Part shown: one piece after another, positions 7,290 to 14,172 of the stretch
How the letters are laid out: every line of letters begins with the position of its first letter
How positions within the stretch are numbered: the stretch's first letter is position 1
Assembly: GCA_037445245.1 (NCBI GenBank)
Contig: JBBIKU010000052.1
Location: 1 to 14,486 of the forward strand
DNA from: JBBIKU01 sp037445245
GTDB taxonomy: Bacteria; Chloroflexota; Anaerolineae; Anaerolineales; Anaerolineaceae
Direction of reading: 5' to 3'
Length of the DNA: 14,486 nt
Notes under the pieces: model-generated
Database searches by the model: none
What the model was told of the DNA's origin: nothing
What the model saw: only the letters and a program-made list of their open reading frames with translations
Made by a program: the position numbers and the translations under genes

Positions 7290-8015
7290 TTAAACCAGAT
7301 GTCTGCCGCCATCCACGTGGATGATCTCACCGGTGATGTAAGCAGGACCTCCCAGCACGAAAAGCAGCGCTTCGCCCACTTCTGCCAGTTTTGCCCATCT
7401 CCCGGCGGGCACATGTTTGATCAGTCCGTCACTCGCACTACCGTCGCTGGGCGGAAGAATGGCGCCCAGAGCCAGCCCATTGACGACAATACGTGGTGCA
7501 AGTGCCAGCGCCAGCGAGCGCGTCATTGCCACCAATCCCGCCTTGCTGATGGTATACGGAAAGTGATCCCGTCCCGGTCGTAGCGCCCGCCAATCGAGGA
7601 TGTTGACGATCCTGCCGCAGCCGTCCGCTGTCAGACGTTTCGCAAATGCCTGGCACAACAAAAAGGGCGCCGTCAGGTTGATGTCGAAGTGGCGTTGCCA
7701 ATCCTGCAGTGAAGTGTTCGACAACTGCACCGGTTCAAAGATGGCAGCGTTGTTGATGATCCCGTCCAGCGGCGCGCAGCACCAAGCTTGATCGACAAGC
7801 TGAGCCGCCTGGTTGGGTTGGCTGAAATCTGCCCGCATCACCCACGCCTTTCGACCCATAGCTTTAATTTCCGTCTCGAGCGTGTGGGCATCCCTTTCAG
7901 AATTTGCGTGATGAATGATCACATTCCCGCCCGCCGAGGCGATCGTGAGGGCGAAATGCCGTCCCAGGCGGCGCGCTCCACCTGTCACCAAAAAGGTTTT
8001 ATCGTTTAGCGGCAT
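7290..8015 (-). CDS. FolM/PTR1-like pteridine reductase (SDR family)
   Basis: NADPH-type short-chain dehydrogenase of 241 residues. ATG 8015 is chosen because AAGGA lies seven bases before it; an upstream in-frame start at 8183 would add 56 residues that overlap the preceding gene. The cofactor loop is TGGARRLGR (11-19), with Arg where most SDRs have Gly, and HHANS follows at the NADPH-phosphate position. NNAAI is at 88-92 and the catalytic Tyr154 and Lys158 are in PYTISKAG. The usual catalytic Ser is replaced by Asp141 (NILDWRAL). In PTR1 and E. coli FolM the same TGxxxRLG loop and Asp occur, so dihydropterin or dihydrofolate reduction is likelier than generic SDR activity. Its place next to folB and folK supports this. 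Substrate is inferred. Confidence 0.82.
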   Translation of the reverse strand: MPLNDKTFLVTGGARRLGRHFALTIASAGGNVIIHHANSERDAHTLETEIKAMGRKAWVMRADFSQPNQAAQLVDQAWCCAPLDGIINNAAIFEPVQLSNTSLQDWQRHFDINLTAPFLLCQAFAKRLTADGCGRIVNILDWRALRPGRDHFPYTISKAGLVAMTRSLALALAPRIVVNGLALGAILPPSDGSASDGLIKHVPAGRWAKLAEVGEALLFVLGGPAYITGEIIHVDGGRHLV

Positions 8016-8019
8016 ATCT

Positions 8020-8817
8020 TCATCCTTGGTTTGGATTGTGAGGTGTTGGCGCATTTTTGACGGTTCCATCGTCATCCTTTGCGCCGCCCGCCCTACCGAG
8101 CAATCGCCACAGGCAAAGCGTTTGAACCAGCCACAGCATCGGTTGCAGCAAGCCAGCCACCACTGCGCTCCTGACTGAAACAAAGGGCATAATGAGCATC
8201 CACCCCAGCGCCTTCAGGTAAACCCACAGCAAAAAATGCGATCCCGCAACATCCGCCCGCCACAAACCGAGGAGGTGCGTTCGCGGGCGGGGATACAGCA
8301 CCCCCGTCGTCAGGCAGGCTGCAATAATCCAATAGATCGGGGTAGGATGTCGCTGCTCGCCCCACAGCGCAATTCCCCACGGCTGCCGGGTTGCCACCCC
8401 AAACCATTCACCGTTAGCCAGCAAGGCGAATCCACCCGCAATCGACAACAGCAGCAGCGCCGGCGTGATTGCATCCAATGTTTGCCAGAACGAAAGGCGC
8501 TGCTTTTGAGCATAGATCAGGACGGCAAGTATCCCAATTAATACTCCCCCGCCGTTATCCATCATGCCCGGGCGCAGCGAAAAAATTGCCAACGGTTCGA
8601 TAAGAAATACTTGTAAATGATTCACGACATAAGCCAGCCGGGCGCCTACTACACCCGCCACCAGCCCCAACCACAACAGGTCGCTGATCTGTTTTCCATC
8701 CGCCTGAAAAAAGGCAGCGTTTCTTTCGCTGGCAATCACTCCCAGCCAGAACCCAACGAGAAGGAACAGGGGCGCAGATGGGATCGAAAAGGGCCCCACT
8801 TGCAGCAAAGGAAACAT
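8020..8817 (-). CDS. Prolipoprotein diacylglyceryl transferase (Lgt)-like membrane protein, degenerate
   Basis: A 265-residue polytopic membrane protein with the layout of Lgt, which attaches diacylglycerol to the lipobox cysteine of lipoproteins. Lgt-like blocks occur in order: GARLAYV (58-64), RPGMMDNGGG (82-91), ANGEWFG (134-140) followed by PWGI, and RHPTPIYW (156-163). Several residues important in E. coli Lgt look altered: the HGG histidine is Asn here, the GRIGNF arginine region reads GGFALL, and the Glu after HPSQLY is Trp. It may therefore be a paralogue with another membrane role. Its start overlaps the tlpA-like stop as TAATG, and its stop lies four bases before the SDR start, so expression is coupled to both. 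A true Lgt would be expected elsewhere in the genome. Confidence 0.75.
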   Translation of the reverse strand: MFPLLQVGPFSIPSAPLFLLVGFWLGVIASERNAAFFQADGKQISDLLWLGLVAGVVGARLAYVVNHLQVFLIEPLAIFSLRPGMMDNGGGVLIGILAVLIYAQKQRLSFWQTLDAITPALLLLSIAGGFALLANGEWFGVATRQPWGIALWGEQRHPTPIYWIIAACLTTGVLYPRPRTHLLGLWRADVAGSHFLLWVYLKALGWMLIMPFVSVRSAVVAGLLQPMLWLVQTLCLWRLLGRAGGAKDDDGTVKNAPTPHNPNQG

Positions 8818-9374
8818 TACTCTATCACCCCCAGCAAATCGATCGCCTCTGCCTTGAGCATGGCTGGCGACAGCGGACCGCCGATCACCACCTTTCGAAT
8901 GACGCCGTCCGAATCTACGAAAAATGTGCTTGGCAGAGCGCGCACCTGATATCGTCGCGACACGCTGCCATCAATGTCCAGCGCCGTCGGCAGTGATACC
9001 CCAACCTGTTCGAGAAAGCGCGCCGCATCAGAGATGCTGTCTAAATAAGTGGCGTTAACGGTGATCACATTAAGCCCATGCTGGCGGTAGGAGAGGTGCA
9101 CATCCTGTAAATCGGGCATTTCAGCCCGACAGGGAGGGCACCAGCTCGCCCAAAAATTCAGGATAACCGGTTGACCCTGAAACTGGCTTAACTGAACCTC
9201 CCCGCCGTTCAAGGTTTCGAGCGAAAAAGCGGGGGCGAGAAATCCCTGCCGGGGCGCGGCGGGCATGGTGACAGATGAGTCGGCTACCCAACGTGGAGTC
9301 GCTATAATCCAGGCTGCCGAGAAGATCAACAGCGCAATGGAAACCACGAGTTGTCTCCCTTTTTCTATCTTCAT
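8817..9374 (-). CDS. TlpA-like membrane-anchored thioredoxin
   Basis: A 185-residue thiol-disulfide oxidoreductase of the TlpA/ResA type that acts outside the membrane. ATG 9374 is preferred, with AGAGG seven bases upstream; an ATG at 9392 would lie at or upstream of the predicted transcription start. Residues 9-27 form a single uncleaved anchor helix. The thioredoxin domain begins with APAFSLETLNGGEVQLSQFQGQPVILNFWASWCPPC, giving the redox pair Cys79/Cys82 in WCPPC, and the cis-proline is Pro148 in ALPSTFFVD. No lipobox is seen. Family members reduce cytochrome c precursors, envelope disulfides or act in redox signalling; the partner here is unknown. It is the first gene of the five-gene minus-strand operon. 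Confidence 0.92.
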   Translation of the reverse strand: MKIEKGRQLVVSIALLIFSAAWIIATPRWVADSSVTMPAAPRQGFLAPAFSLETLNGGEVQLSQFQGQPVILNFWASWCPPCRAEMPDLQDVHLSYRQHGLNVITVNATYLDSISDAARFLEQVGVSLPTALDIDGSVSRRYQVRALPSTFFVDSDGVIRKVVIGGPLSPAMLKAEAIDLLGVIE

Positions 9375-9395
9375 CGATAAACCTCTATGCAACCA

Positions 9396-9424
9396 ATAGT
9401 ACGGGCGCAGGGCGGTGGTGTCAA
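9396..9424 (-). promoter_or_regulatory. Promoter of the tlpA-lgt-like-SDR-folB-folK operon
   Basis: Minus-strand TTGACA (9424-9419) is followed after 17 bases by TACTAT (9401-9396). Transcription would begin near 9389, leaving a short leader of about 15 bases that still contains the AGAGG site. This placement supports the 9374 start of the TlpA-like gene. Confidence 0.7.
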
Positions 9425-9447
9425 GTCCATGCGCCTGAAGACGTAAT

Positions 9448-9476
9448 TAGACCAGCTATGGAAAATCGACTATAAT
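9448..9476 (+). promoter_or_regulatory. Promoter of the M20 peptidase gene
   Basis: A perfect TATAAT (9471-9476) lies 17 bases after TAGACC (9448-9453), which matches four of six -35 positions. The predicted start is near 9483, with a leader of about 40 bases. It points away from the tlpA promoter only 24 bases away, so the two could influence each other. Confidence 0.7.
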
Positions 9477-9524
9477 GAAATGCGAGTAGGACAATCACCG
9501 ATAACCAGGAGAGAATAGCGTAAC

Positions 9525-10910
9525 ATGAGCGATCACCGAACCAAAGCCCTCCAACACGCCAGAGAAAACACAGACCAATTTTTAAACCATCTGATCGATT
9601 TTGTCAAAATCCCTTCTGTTTCCACCGACTCCGCCCACGGCGATTCCGTCCAAAAAGCCGCCGGCTGGGTCGCAGAGCGATTAACGGCAATCGGCGTCGA
9701 GAACGTGCAGGTACTCGCCACCGACGGCTTTCCGGTGGTATTTGGCGAAAAACGGACAAACCGGACTGGCGCGCCCACCCTGTTAATATACGGACATTAC
9801 GATGTCCAGCCTGCTGAACCTTTGGAGCTATGGGAAAGCGACCCTTTCAACCCGCTTGTGCGTGACGACAACCTTTACGGGCGCGGCGCTTCAGATATGA
9901 AGGGACAGGTAATGGCTAGTCTGTGCGCCGTTGAGTCGGTTTTGCAACAGGGCGACCTGCCGCTCAATATCAAATTCCTGATTGAAGGCGAAGAGGAGAT
10001 CGGGTCACCCCACCTGCAAAACCTGCTCAAAACCAAAAAGGAGCTGTTCTGCAGCGATGTGGCATTAAACGCCGATACCGGCATGATCTCGCCCAAAACG
10101 CCCTCCATCACCTACGGATTGCGCGGTTTGGCTTATTTTGAATTACGCGTCTACGGTCCCAGCCACGACCTTCACTCCGGGCTTTTCGGCGGCATTGTCC
10201 ACAACCCGGCGCAAGCCTTGTGCGAACTGGTCGCCGCCATGCACGATGATAAAGGCAGAGTAACCTTACCCGGTTTTTACGACGCGGTTGTAGCACTCGA
10301 TGCAGAGGAACGGAATGAGCTGGCGCGGCTACCCATCACGGAAGAGACCTTATTGCAGCAAACCGGTGCCACGCTGTTGTGGGGAGACCCTGATTTCACG
10401 CCGGTGGAACGCATCGGCGCCCGTCCCACCCTGGAGATCAACGGCATTTTCTCCGGCTTCGCCGAAGCCGGCTCCAAAACCATTATCCCCGCCTGGGCAA
10501 TGGCAAAAATTTCGATGCGGCTGGTACCCCATCAAAATCCGAAAGCGGTGCAACAGCAATTACAAAAATTTCTTGAAAAAAATGCACCAAAAACCATCCG
10601 CTGGGAGTTGATCCCGATGGCAGGCAGTGAACCTTCGCTCGCCAACCGAGACCACCCTGCCATTCAGGCGCTCATTGCCGCCCTCGAATCCGCCTTTGCA
10701 ACCCGTCCGGTATTTAAGCGCGAAGGCGGCAGCGTTCCAGTTGTCGGAGATCTGAAATCGATTCTGGGCATCGAATCGGTCATGTCAGGTTTTGGATTGC
10801 CAAGCGACAACATCCACGGGCCCAACGAAAAATTGCACCTGCCCACCTGGCGCAAAGGAATTGAGACATTGATTAATTTTCTTTACAATTATGGCGAACA
10901 GTCGGTCTAG
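9525..10910 (+). CDS. M20-family metallopeptidase (dipeptidase, CNDP-like)
   Basis: A cytosolic zinc/manganese dipeptidase of 461 residues that most likely releases amino acids from di- or short peptides. The two-metal site is complete: His91 and Asp93 in GHYDVQP, Asp124 in GRGASDMKG, catalytic Glu157 and metal ligand Glu158 in EGEEEIGS, Asp184 in NADTG, and a C-terminal His in HGPNEKLHL. The insert carrying GPSHDLHSGLFGG is the M20 dimerisation (lid) domain with its conserved His. These features match the dipeptidase branch of M20 (M20A/F, CNDP2-like) rather than ArgE or DapE. The start ATG follows AGGAGA with a rather long 12-base gap. The next gene begins 40 bases after its stop and probably shares the transcript. 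Exact substrate is unknown. Confidence 0.93.
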   Translation: MSDHRTKALQHARENTDQFLNHLIDFVKIPSVSTDSAHGDSVQKAAGWVAERLTAIGVENVQVLATDGFPVVFGEKRTNRTGAPTLLIYGHYDVQPAEPLELWESDPFNPLVRDDNLYGRGASDMKGQVMASLCAVESVLQQGDLPLNIKFLIEGEEEIGSPHLQNLLKTKKELFCSDVALNADTGMISPKTPSITYGLRGLAYFELRVYGPSHDLHSGLFGGIVHNPAQALCELVAAMHDDKGRVTLPGFYDAVVALDAEERNELARLPITEETLLQQTGATLLWGDPDFTPVERIGARPTLEINGIFSGFAEAGSKTIIPAWAMAKISMRLVPHQNPKAVQQQLQKFLEKNAPKTIRWELIPMAGSEPSLANRDHPAIQALIAALESAFATRPVFKREGGSVPVVGDLKSILGIESVMSGFGLPSDNIHGPNEKLHLPTWRKGIETLINFLYNYGEQSV

Positions 10911-10950
10911 GATGCGGTGGCGAGCAGCACACGCCCGGCATGAGGCAGCG

Positions 10951-11922
10951 ATGAAATCCAGACAAGCATGTAACAACGGTAAATTACCTTCTTACGGCGG
11001 GCAGGCATTGATCGAGGGGGTGTTAATGCGCGGCAGCAAAGTCGTTGCCGCCGCAATGCGCGCCCCCGGCGGCGAGATTGTGACCCGCACCGAAGCCTTA
11101 TCTGGCATCTACCAGAGTAAGTTAAAAGACATCCCATTCTTGCGAGGCTTAATCGTCCTGTGGGACGCCCTCGGACTCGGTATGCGCTATCTTACCCTTT
11201 CCGCCAATCTGCAAGCGGAAGAAGATGAGCAAAAAATCGAAGGCGCCATGATGATTCTGCCTATCGCTCTTTCGCTGGCGGCGGCGTTGGCGTTGTTTTT
11301 TGCCGCCCCGGCTGCCGTCGGTTATCTTCTGGAACGGTTGCTGGCAATCGGCAATTTGTGGAGTAACCTCGCCGAGGGGTTCATCCGCCTCACTGCGGTT
11401 ATCCTTTACATCTGGGTTATCGGTAGAATTCCCGAAATTCGTCGCGTTTTCCAGTACCATGGGGCGGAACATAAAACCATCAACGCCTACGAAGCCGGTG
11501 CCGAACTCAAGCCCGAACGGGTCGCCGGCTTCTCGCTGGAGCACCCGCGCTGCGGGACGTCCTTCCTGTTGACCCTGATTGTGTTTTCGATTGTCCTCTT
11601 TACCGTAATTGGACCCCTGCCCGCCGCTGCCCGCATCGCCACCCGCATCGCGCTCATTCCGGTTCTAGCCGGAATCGCCTACGAGTACATTCGACTGACG
11701 GCGCGCTACCTCTCGAATCCCCTGGTCCGTCTGTTGATGCGTCCCAACCTCGCCCTGCAACGTCTGACCACTGGTGAGCCTGACTTGAGCATGCTCGAGG
11801 TGGCGATTGTGGCGTTCAACACCATGCTGGCGCAAGAACTGGCGCCAGCCGGCAGCTCGGCTACGACCCCAATACCTGAACAACCAGTTCGCGTTGCCGG
11901 GGTCGAACATCAAAATCGATAA
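10951..11922 (+). CDS. DUF1385 family membrane protein (YqhQ-like)
   Basis: A 323-residue integral membrane protein of the DUF1385/YqhQ family, whose biochemical role is not established. ATG 10951 is favoured: GAGG lies five bases upstream and the family motif YGGQALIEGVLMRG then sits close to the N-terminus. Earlier in-frame ATGs at 10891 and 10912 have no ribosome site. After the signature come several hydrophobic helices (about 90-160 and 205-245), separated by the conserved YHGAEHKTINAYEAG and HPRCGTSF. The His, Glu and Cys residues of these motifs have prompted suggestions of metal binding. The C-terminus runs about 35 residues past the conserved core and overlaps the 3' end of yjbQ on the other strand by 62 bases. 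Confidence 0.92.
   Translation: MKSRQACNNGKLPSYGGQALIEGVLMRGSKVVAAAMRAPGGEIVTRTEALSGIYQSKLKDIPFLRGLIVLWDALGLGMRYLTLSANLQAEEDEQKIEGAMMILPIALSLAAALALFFAAPAAVGYLLERLLAIGNLWSNLAEGFIRLTAVILYIWVIGRIPEIRRVFQYHGAEHKTINAYEAGAELKPERVAGFSLEHPRCGTSFLLTLIVFSIVLFTVIGPLPAAARIATRIALIPVLAGIAYEYIRLTARYLSNPLVRLLMRPNLALQRLTTGEPDLSMLEVAIVAFNTMLAQELAPAGSSATTPIPEQPVRVAGVEHQNR
11826..11849. repeat. GC-rich inverted repeat near the DUF1385/yjbQ convergent junction
   Basis: GCTGGCGC (11826-11833) and GCGCCAGC (11842-11849) form a perfect eight-base-pair stem with an eight-base loop. It lies inside DUF1385 and 12 bases beyond the yjbQ stop on the minus strand. There is no T-run. It might mark the yjbQ transcript end, or may reflect repeated LA codons (CTG GCG). 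Confidence 0.35.
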
Positions 11923-12277
11923 AAATAATTTGCTGCCAGGTGCCCAGGTGCAGTCGCCGCCCGGTGAATGGCACCGTGAGCGATGCTCCTAACAACGCTG
12001 CCCGGACGTGACTGTGCCCATTTCTGTCCCCCCAGCGGGCATTATGGGCATAGTCCCGTTCCGAACTTAGAATTTCATCTAACAAACGACTGAGATCGGC
12101 GAGACAACCCGCCTCGTACTCGATGGTGGTCAACCCGCTGGTCGAAGAGGGGCAAAACAGCGTCACGATTCCGGAGTGAATCTCTCCATCGGCAATAATC
12201 TTCTGCACCTGACTGGTAATATCATGAATGTCCGCATTCCCTCTGCTGGCAATGCGGATCGTATGCGTTTGAACCAC
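11861..12277 (-). CDS. yjbQ: YjbQ family protein (UPF0047)
   Basis: A small (138-residue) cytosolic protein of the UPF0047/YjbQ family; some members have weak thiamine-phosphate synthase activity but the main role is unsettled. GTG 12277 is chosen because GGGAGG (12289-12284) lies six bases upstream; a TTG at 12307 would extend it by ten residues without a ribosome site. Characteristic blocks are CPSSTSGLTTIEYE, NGHSHVRAALLGASLTVPF and LHLGTWQQIIFIDFDVRPRQREL, the last being the family's closing signature. The gene follows the corrinoid methyltransferase pair with a 69-base gap that contains a possible promoter of its own. Its last 62 bases are antisense to the end of the DUF1385 gene. No link between its function and its neighbours can be shown. 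Confidence 0.93.
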   Translation of the reverse strand: MVQTHTIRIASRGNADIHDITSQVQKIIADGEIHSGIVTLFCPSSTSGLTTIEYEAGCLADLSRLLDEILSSERDYAHNARWGDRNGHSHVRAALLGASLTVPFTGRRLHLGTWQQIIFIDFDVRPRQRELVVQVLGS

Positions 12278-12309
12278 CTGCAACCTCCCGCCTCTTACAA
12301 GTTTCAATA

Positions 12310-12318
12310 ATTGTAACA
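12310..12318 (-). promoter_or_regulatory. Possible extended -10 promoter of yjbQ
   Basis: On the minus strand TGTTACAAT (12318-12310) matches the extended -10 form TGnTATAAT with one mismatch. No clear -35 box is seen. Transcription would start near 12303, about 26 bases before the GTG start. A nine-base direct repeat, TCAATAATT at 12304-12312 and 12326-12334, brackets it with a 22-base period and may be a regulator site. Confidence 0.4.
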
Positions 12319-12346
12319 GAGGCGGTCAATAATTTCACCGGTCAGG

Positions 12347-13351
12347 TTATGTTGAGGCACAGCGGTTGAACTGATTCAACGCTGCAAAGAAAGCGGTCAA
12401 GTTTTCCAGTGGCACGCCGGGCGGCAAATCGCAGCCCGATGAGAGCACAAAATTCGGCTGCCCGCCAAGCGAGGCGAGCAATTCAGTCGTCCGAGCCTTC
12501 ACAAGCTGAGGTGTCCCTTCATAAAAGACTTCCGTCGGATCCAGATTACCGCACAGAATGACTTCATCTGGCAGCTGCGCTCTTGCCGCCGTCATGTCCA
12601 TCAGCGCCCCAAAATGCAACAGCTCTGCCCCCGATTCAAGAATGGCATTAAGATGCACCAGACGTGCCCCACAATTGTGCAAAATAACCGAAAATTGCTC
12701 GTCTTCGACTACCTGGCAAATTTGTCGCACGAAGTTTGAAGAAAACCTGCTTAATGCTCGGGGAGATAACAAGCCCGCCGCCGGTTCTGCCATGATAACG
12801 CCCGCAGCACCGGCTTTTTTGAATTCGCCCACATAAGCGGTGATGAAAGCCGTTGCTTTCTCCAACAGAGCCAACAGCAGCTCAGCATCGGTCATGCTCA
12901 ATTCCAGTGCCTCGCTGACACCAAACAAACGCCCGGCGAGCGAAAACGGACCGATCACACCCCCCAGCACCAGCGGCTTGCCAGGTAAGTCAACCAGGCG
13001 CGCCGCGGTCTCGATGTGCACCTGTGTGCGCCCCGAGCCCACCGCCGGGATTTCCAAACGCTCAACCTCATCCCGGTCGGTAACCAGACGCCCGATCACG
13101 GTAGGCACTTCGTGCTCCTCCATACAGATATGGCAGCCAAACGCCTCCGCTTCGGCGCTCAAATCCATGGCGGTGAGGGCAAAAAGAGTATCGAACCGCT
13201 CGTGCAAGGTGCGCACGGCTTGATACTGCTTCGCCGGCTCGCTGACCGATTGGCGAACGCTAATGTCTGCCATCTCCAAGCCGGCGTTGACCCCGATCGG
13301 CATCGCCAGGCGGTGATCGCAAGCAAAAATATAATCTTTCAGACGGCTCAT
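12347..13351 (-). CDS. MtaA/UroD-type methylcobamide methyltransferase
   Basis: A 334-residue member of the uroporphyrinogen decarboxylase fold family, in the branch that transfers methyl groups from corrinoid proteins to thiols such as coenzyme M. ATG 13351 forms an ATGA overlap with the stop codon of the corrinoid gene and has GGTGG seven bases before it. Zinc ligands of the MtaA/MtbA type are present: His225 and Cys227 in LHNCG, and Cys307 in SSGCDLPPGVP. Residues such as GVIGPFSLAGRLFG and AEPAAGLLSP also fit this branch rather than true UroD (HemE). Many bacteria of this type lack coenzyme M, so the physiological acceptor (possibly tetrahydrofolate or another thiol) cannot be assigned. 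Its corrinoid partner is encoded directly upstream. A substrate-specific methyltransferase is not in the window. Confidence 0.88.
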   Translation of the reverse strand: MSRLKDYIFACDHRLAMPIGVNAGLEMADISVRQSVSEPAKQYQAVRTLHERFDTLFALTAMDLSAEAEAFGCHICMEEHEVPTVIGRLVTDRDEVERLEIPAVGSGRTQVHIETAARLVDLPGKPLVLGGVIGPFSLAGRLFGVSEALELSMTDAELLLALLEKATAFITAYVGEFKKAGAAGVIMAEPAAGLLSPRALSRFSSNFVRQICQVVEDEQFSVILHNCGARLVHLNAILESGAELLHFGALMDMTAARAQLPDEVILCGNLDPTEVFYEGTPQLVKARTTELLASLGGQPNFVLSSGCDLPPGVPLENLTAFFAALNQFNRCAST

Positions 13352-13989
13352 GCGCAAGCCACCAGTGATTTTGCCAGTACCACCGCTTTACTGGCATCTG
13401 GGGCGTATCCATCCGCGCCGATCTCACGGGCGTAGCCATCCGTGACCGGCGCTCCGCCGACCATAACTTTGACTTTCTGGCGCACACCAGCGTCCGTAAG
13501 CGCTTGCAGGGTATCCTTCATGCTGGGCATGGTGGTGGTCAACAATGCCGAGAGAGCAACCAATTGGACATCGTTACTCTGCACTGCTTCGACAAACTGT
13601 TCTGGCGAGACGTCGGTGCCCAGATCGATAATCTCGAAGGCTGCTCCCTCCAGCATCATGCACACCAGGTTTTTGCCGATATCATGCAGGTCGCCTTTCA
13701 CCGTCCCGGCAATGACCTTGCCGGCGGTGCTCACGTTCGCCTGCACCAGGTGCGGTTTGAGTATCCCCAGACCGGATTGCATGGCGCGCGCCGCCACCAG
13801 CATTTCGGGCACAAAATATTCTCCCTCTTCAAACAAACGCCCCACCTCCGCCATCGCAGCCACCAGCCCGTTCTGCAGGACAGTATCGGCGCCTGTGCCT
13901 TCGTCCAAAGCCTGCTGCACCAAAGCCGCTGCCAATTTCTGGTCACCATCCAGGATGGCGTTGAACAATTGCTCGAGCACATTACCCAT
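13348..13989 (-). CDS. Corrinoid (B12-binding) methyltransfer protein
   Basis: A 213-residue cobalamin-binding shuttle protein of the MtaC/MtbC/MttC class. Residues 1-85 are the helical cap domain (B12-binding 2), and the Rossmann-like B12 domain follows. The key motif is DLHDIGKN (100-107), with His102 as the expected lower cobalt ligand, completed by SALLTTTMPSMK (147-158) and GGAPVT (178-183). The start ATG has GGGAGA nearby. It shuttles methyl groups between a substrate-specific methyltransferase and the zinc enzyme encoded next, to which it is translationally coupled. Its strong promoter carries a LacI-type operator, so it is probably repressed by the divergent LacI-like regulator. The methyl donor substrate is unknown. 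This is the first gene of its operon. Confidence 0.94.
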   Translation of the reverse strand: MGNVLEQLFNAILDGDQKLAAALVQQALDEGTGADTVLQNGLVAAMAEVGRLFEEGEYFVPEMLVAARAMQSGLGILKPHLVQANVSTAGKVIAGTVKGDLHDIGKNLVCMMLEGAAFEIIDLGTDVSPEQFVEAVQSNDVQLVALSALLTTTMPSMKDTLQALTDAGVRQKVKVMVGGAPVTDGYAREIGADGYAPDASKAVVLAKSLVACA

Positions 13990-14027
13990 GTTCCATCTCC
14001 CTCTTAAAATGATCTGATTCGAAATAC

Positions 14028-14056
14028 AGTATACTTGATTGTGACAACGCTGTCAA
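14028..14056 (-). promoter_or_regulatory. Promoter of the corrinoid-methyltransferase operon
   Basis: Minus-strand TTGACA (14056-14051) is followed after exactly 17 bases by TATACT (14033-14028), a near-consensus sigma-70-type promoter. Transcription would start near 14021, giving a leader of about 31 bases before the corrinoid protein start. Confidence 0.85.
14042..14055. promoter_or_regulatory. LacI/CcpA-type operator overlapping the -35 box
   Basis: TGACAACGCTGTCA is a near-palindrome (five-base arms TGACA/TGTCA around a central CG) and fits every fixed position of the cre consensus TGWNANCGNTNWCA. It covers all but one base of the -35 box and part of the spacer of the corrinoid-operon promoter. 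It lies 118 bases upstream of the divergent LacI-family gene. Binding by that LacI protein, giving repression, is the natural reading, though it is inferred from position. Confidence 0.7.
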
Positions 14057-14132
14057 TTTCAGCAGTCATCGCCCCCCCAACGATCCTTTTTAACCACTTC
14101 CAAATTTGTGCACCACAGCGCGCCGTATGCCG

Positions 14133-14138
14133 TATAAT
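14133..14138 (+). promoter_or_regulatory. Probable -10 box of the lacI-like gene
   Basis: A perfect TATAAT lies 34 bases before the TTG start of the LacI-like gene. No good -35 box is found at 16-18 bases upstream, so transcription may be weak or need help. The position just right of the divergent corrinoid promoter is typical of a local regulator. Confidence 0.45.
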
Positions 14139-14172
14139 TCTAAAAAAGATTTCGAGAGGGGTTGTTATCGAT

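Noticed and set aside
8016..8183. Upstream extension of the SDR gene
   Set aside because: It lies wholly inside the Lgt-like gene, adds a Cys/Trp-rich stretch foreign to SDRs, and the ribosome site AAGGA sits before ATG 8015.
13442..14017. 191-codon plus-strand open frame opposite the corrinoid gene
   Set aside because: Antisense shadow of a gene with intact cobalamin-binding motifs; Ser/Thr/Pro-rich with no family signature.
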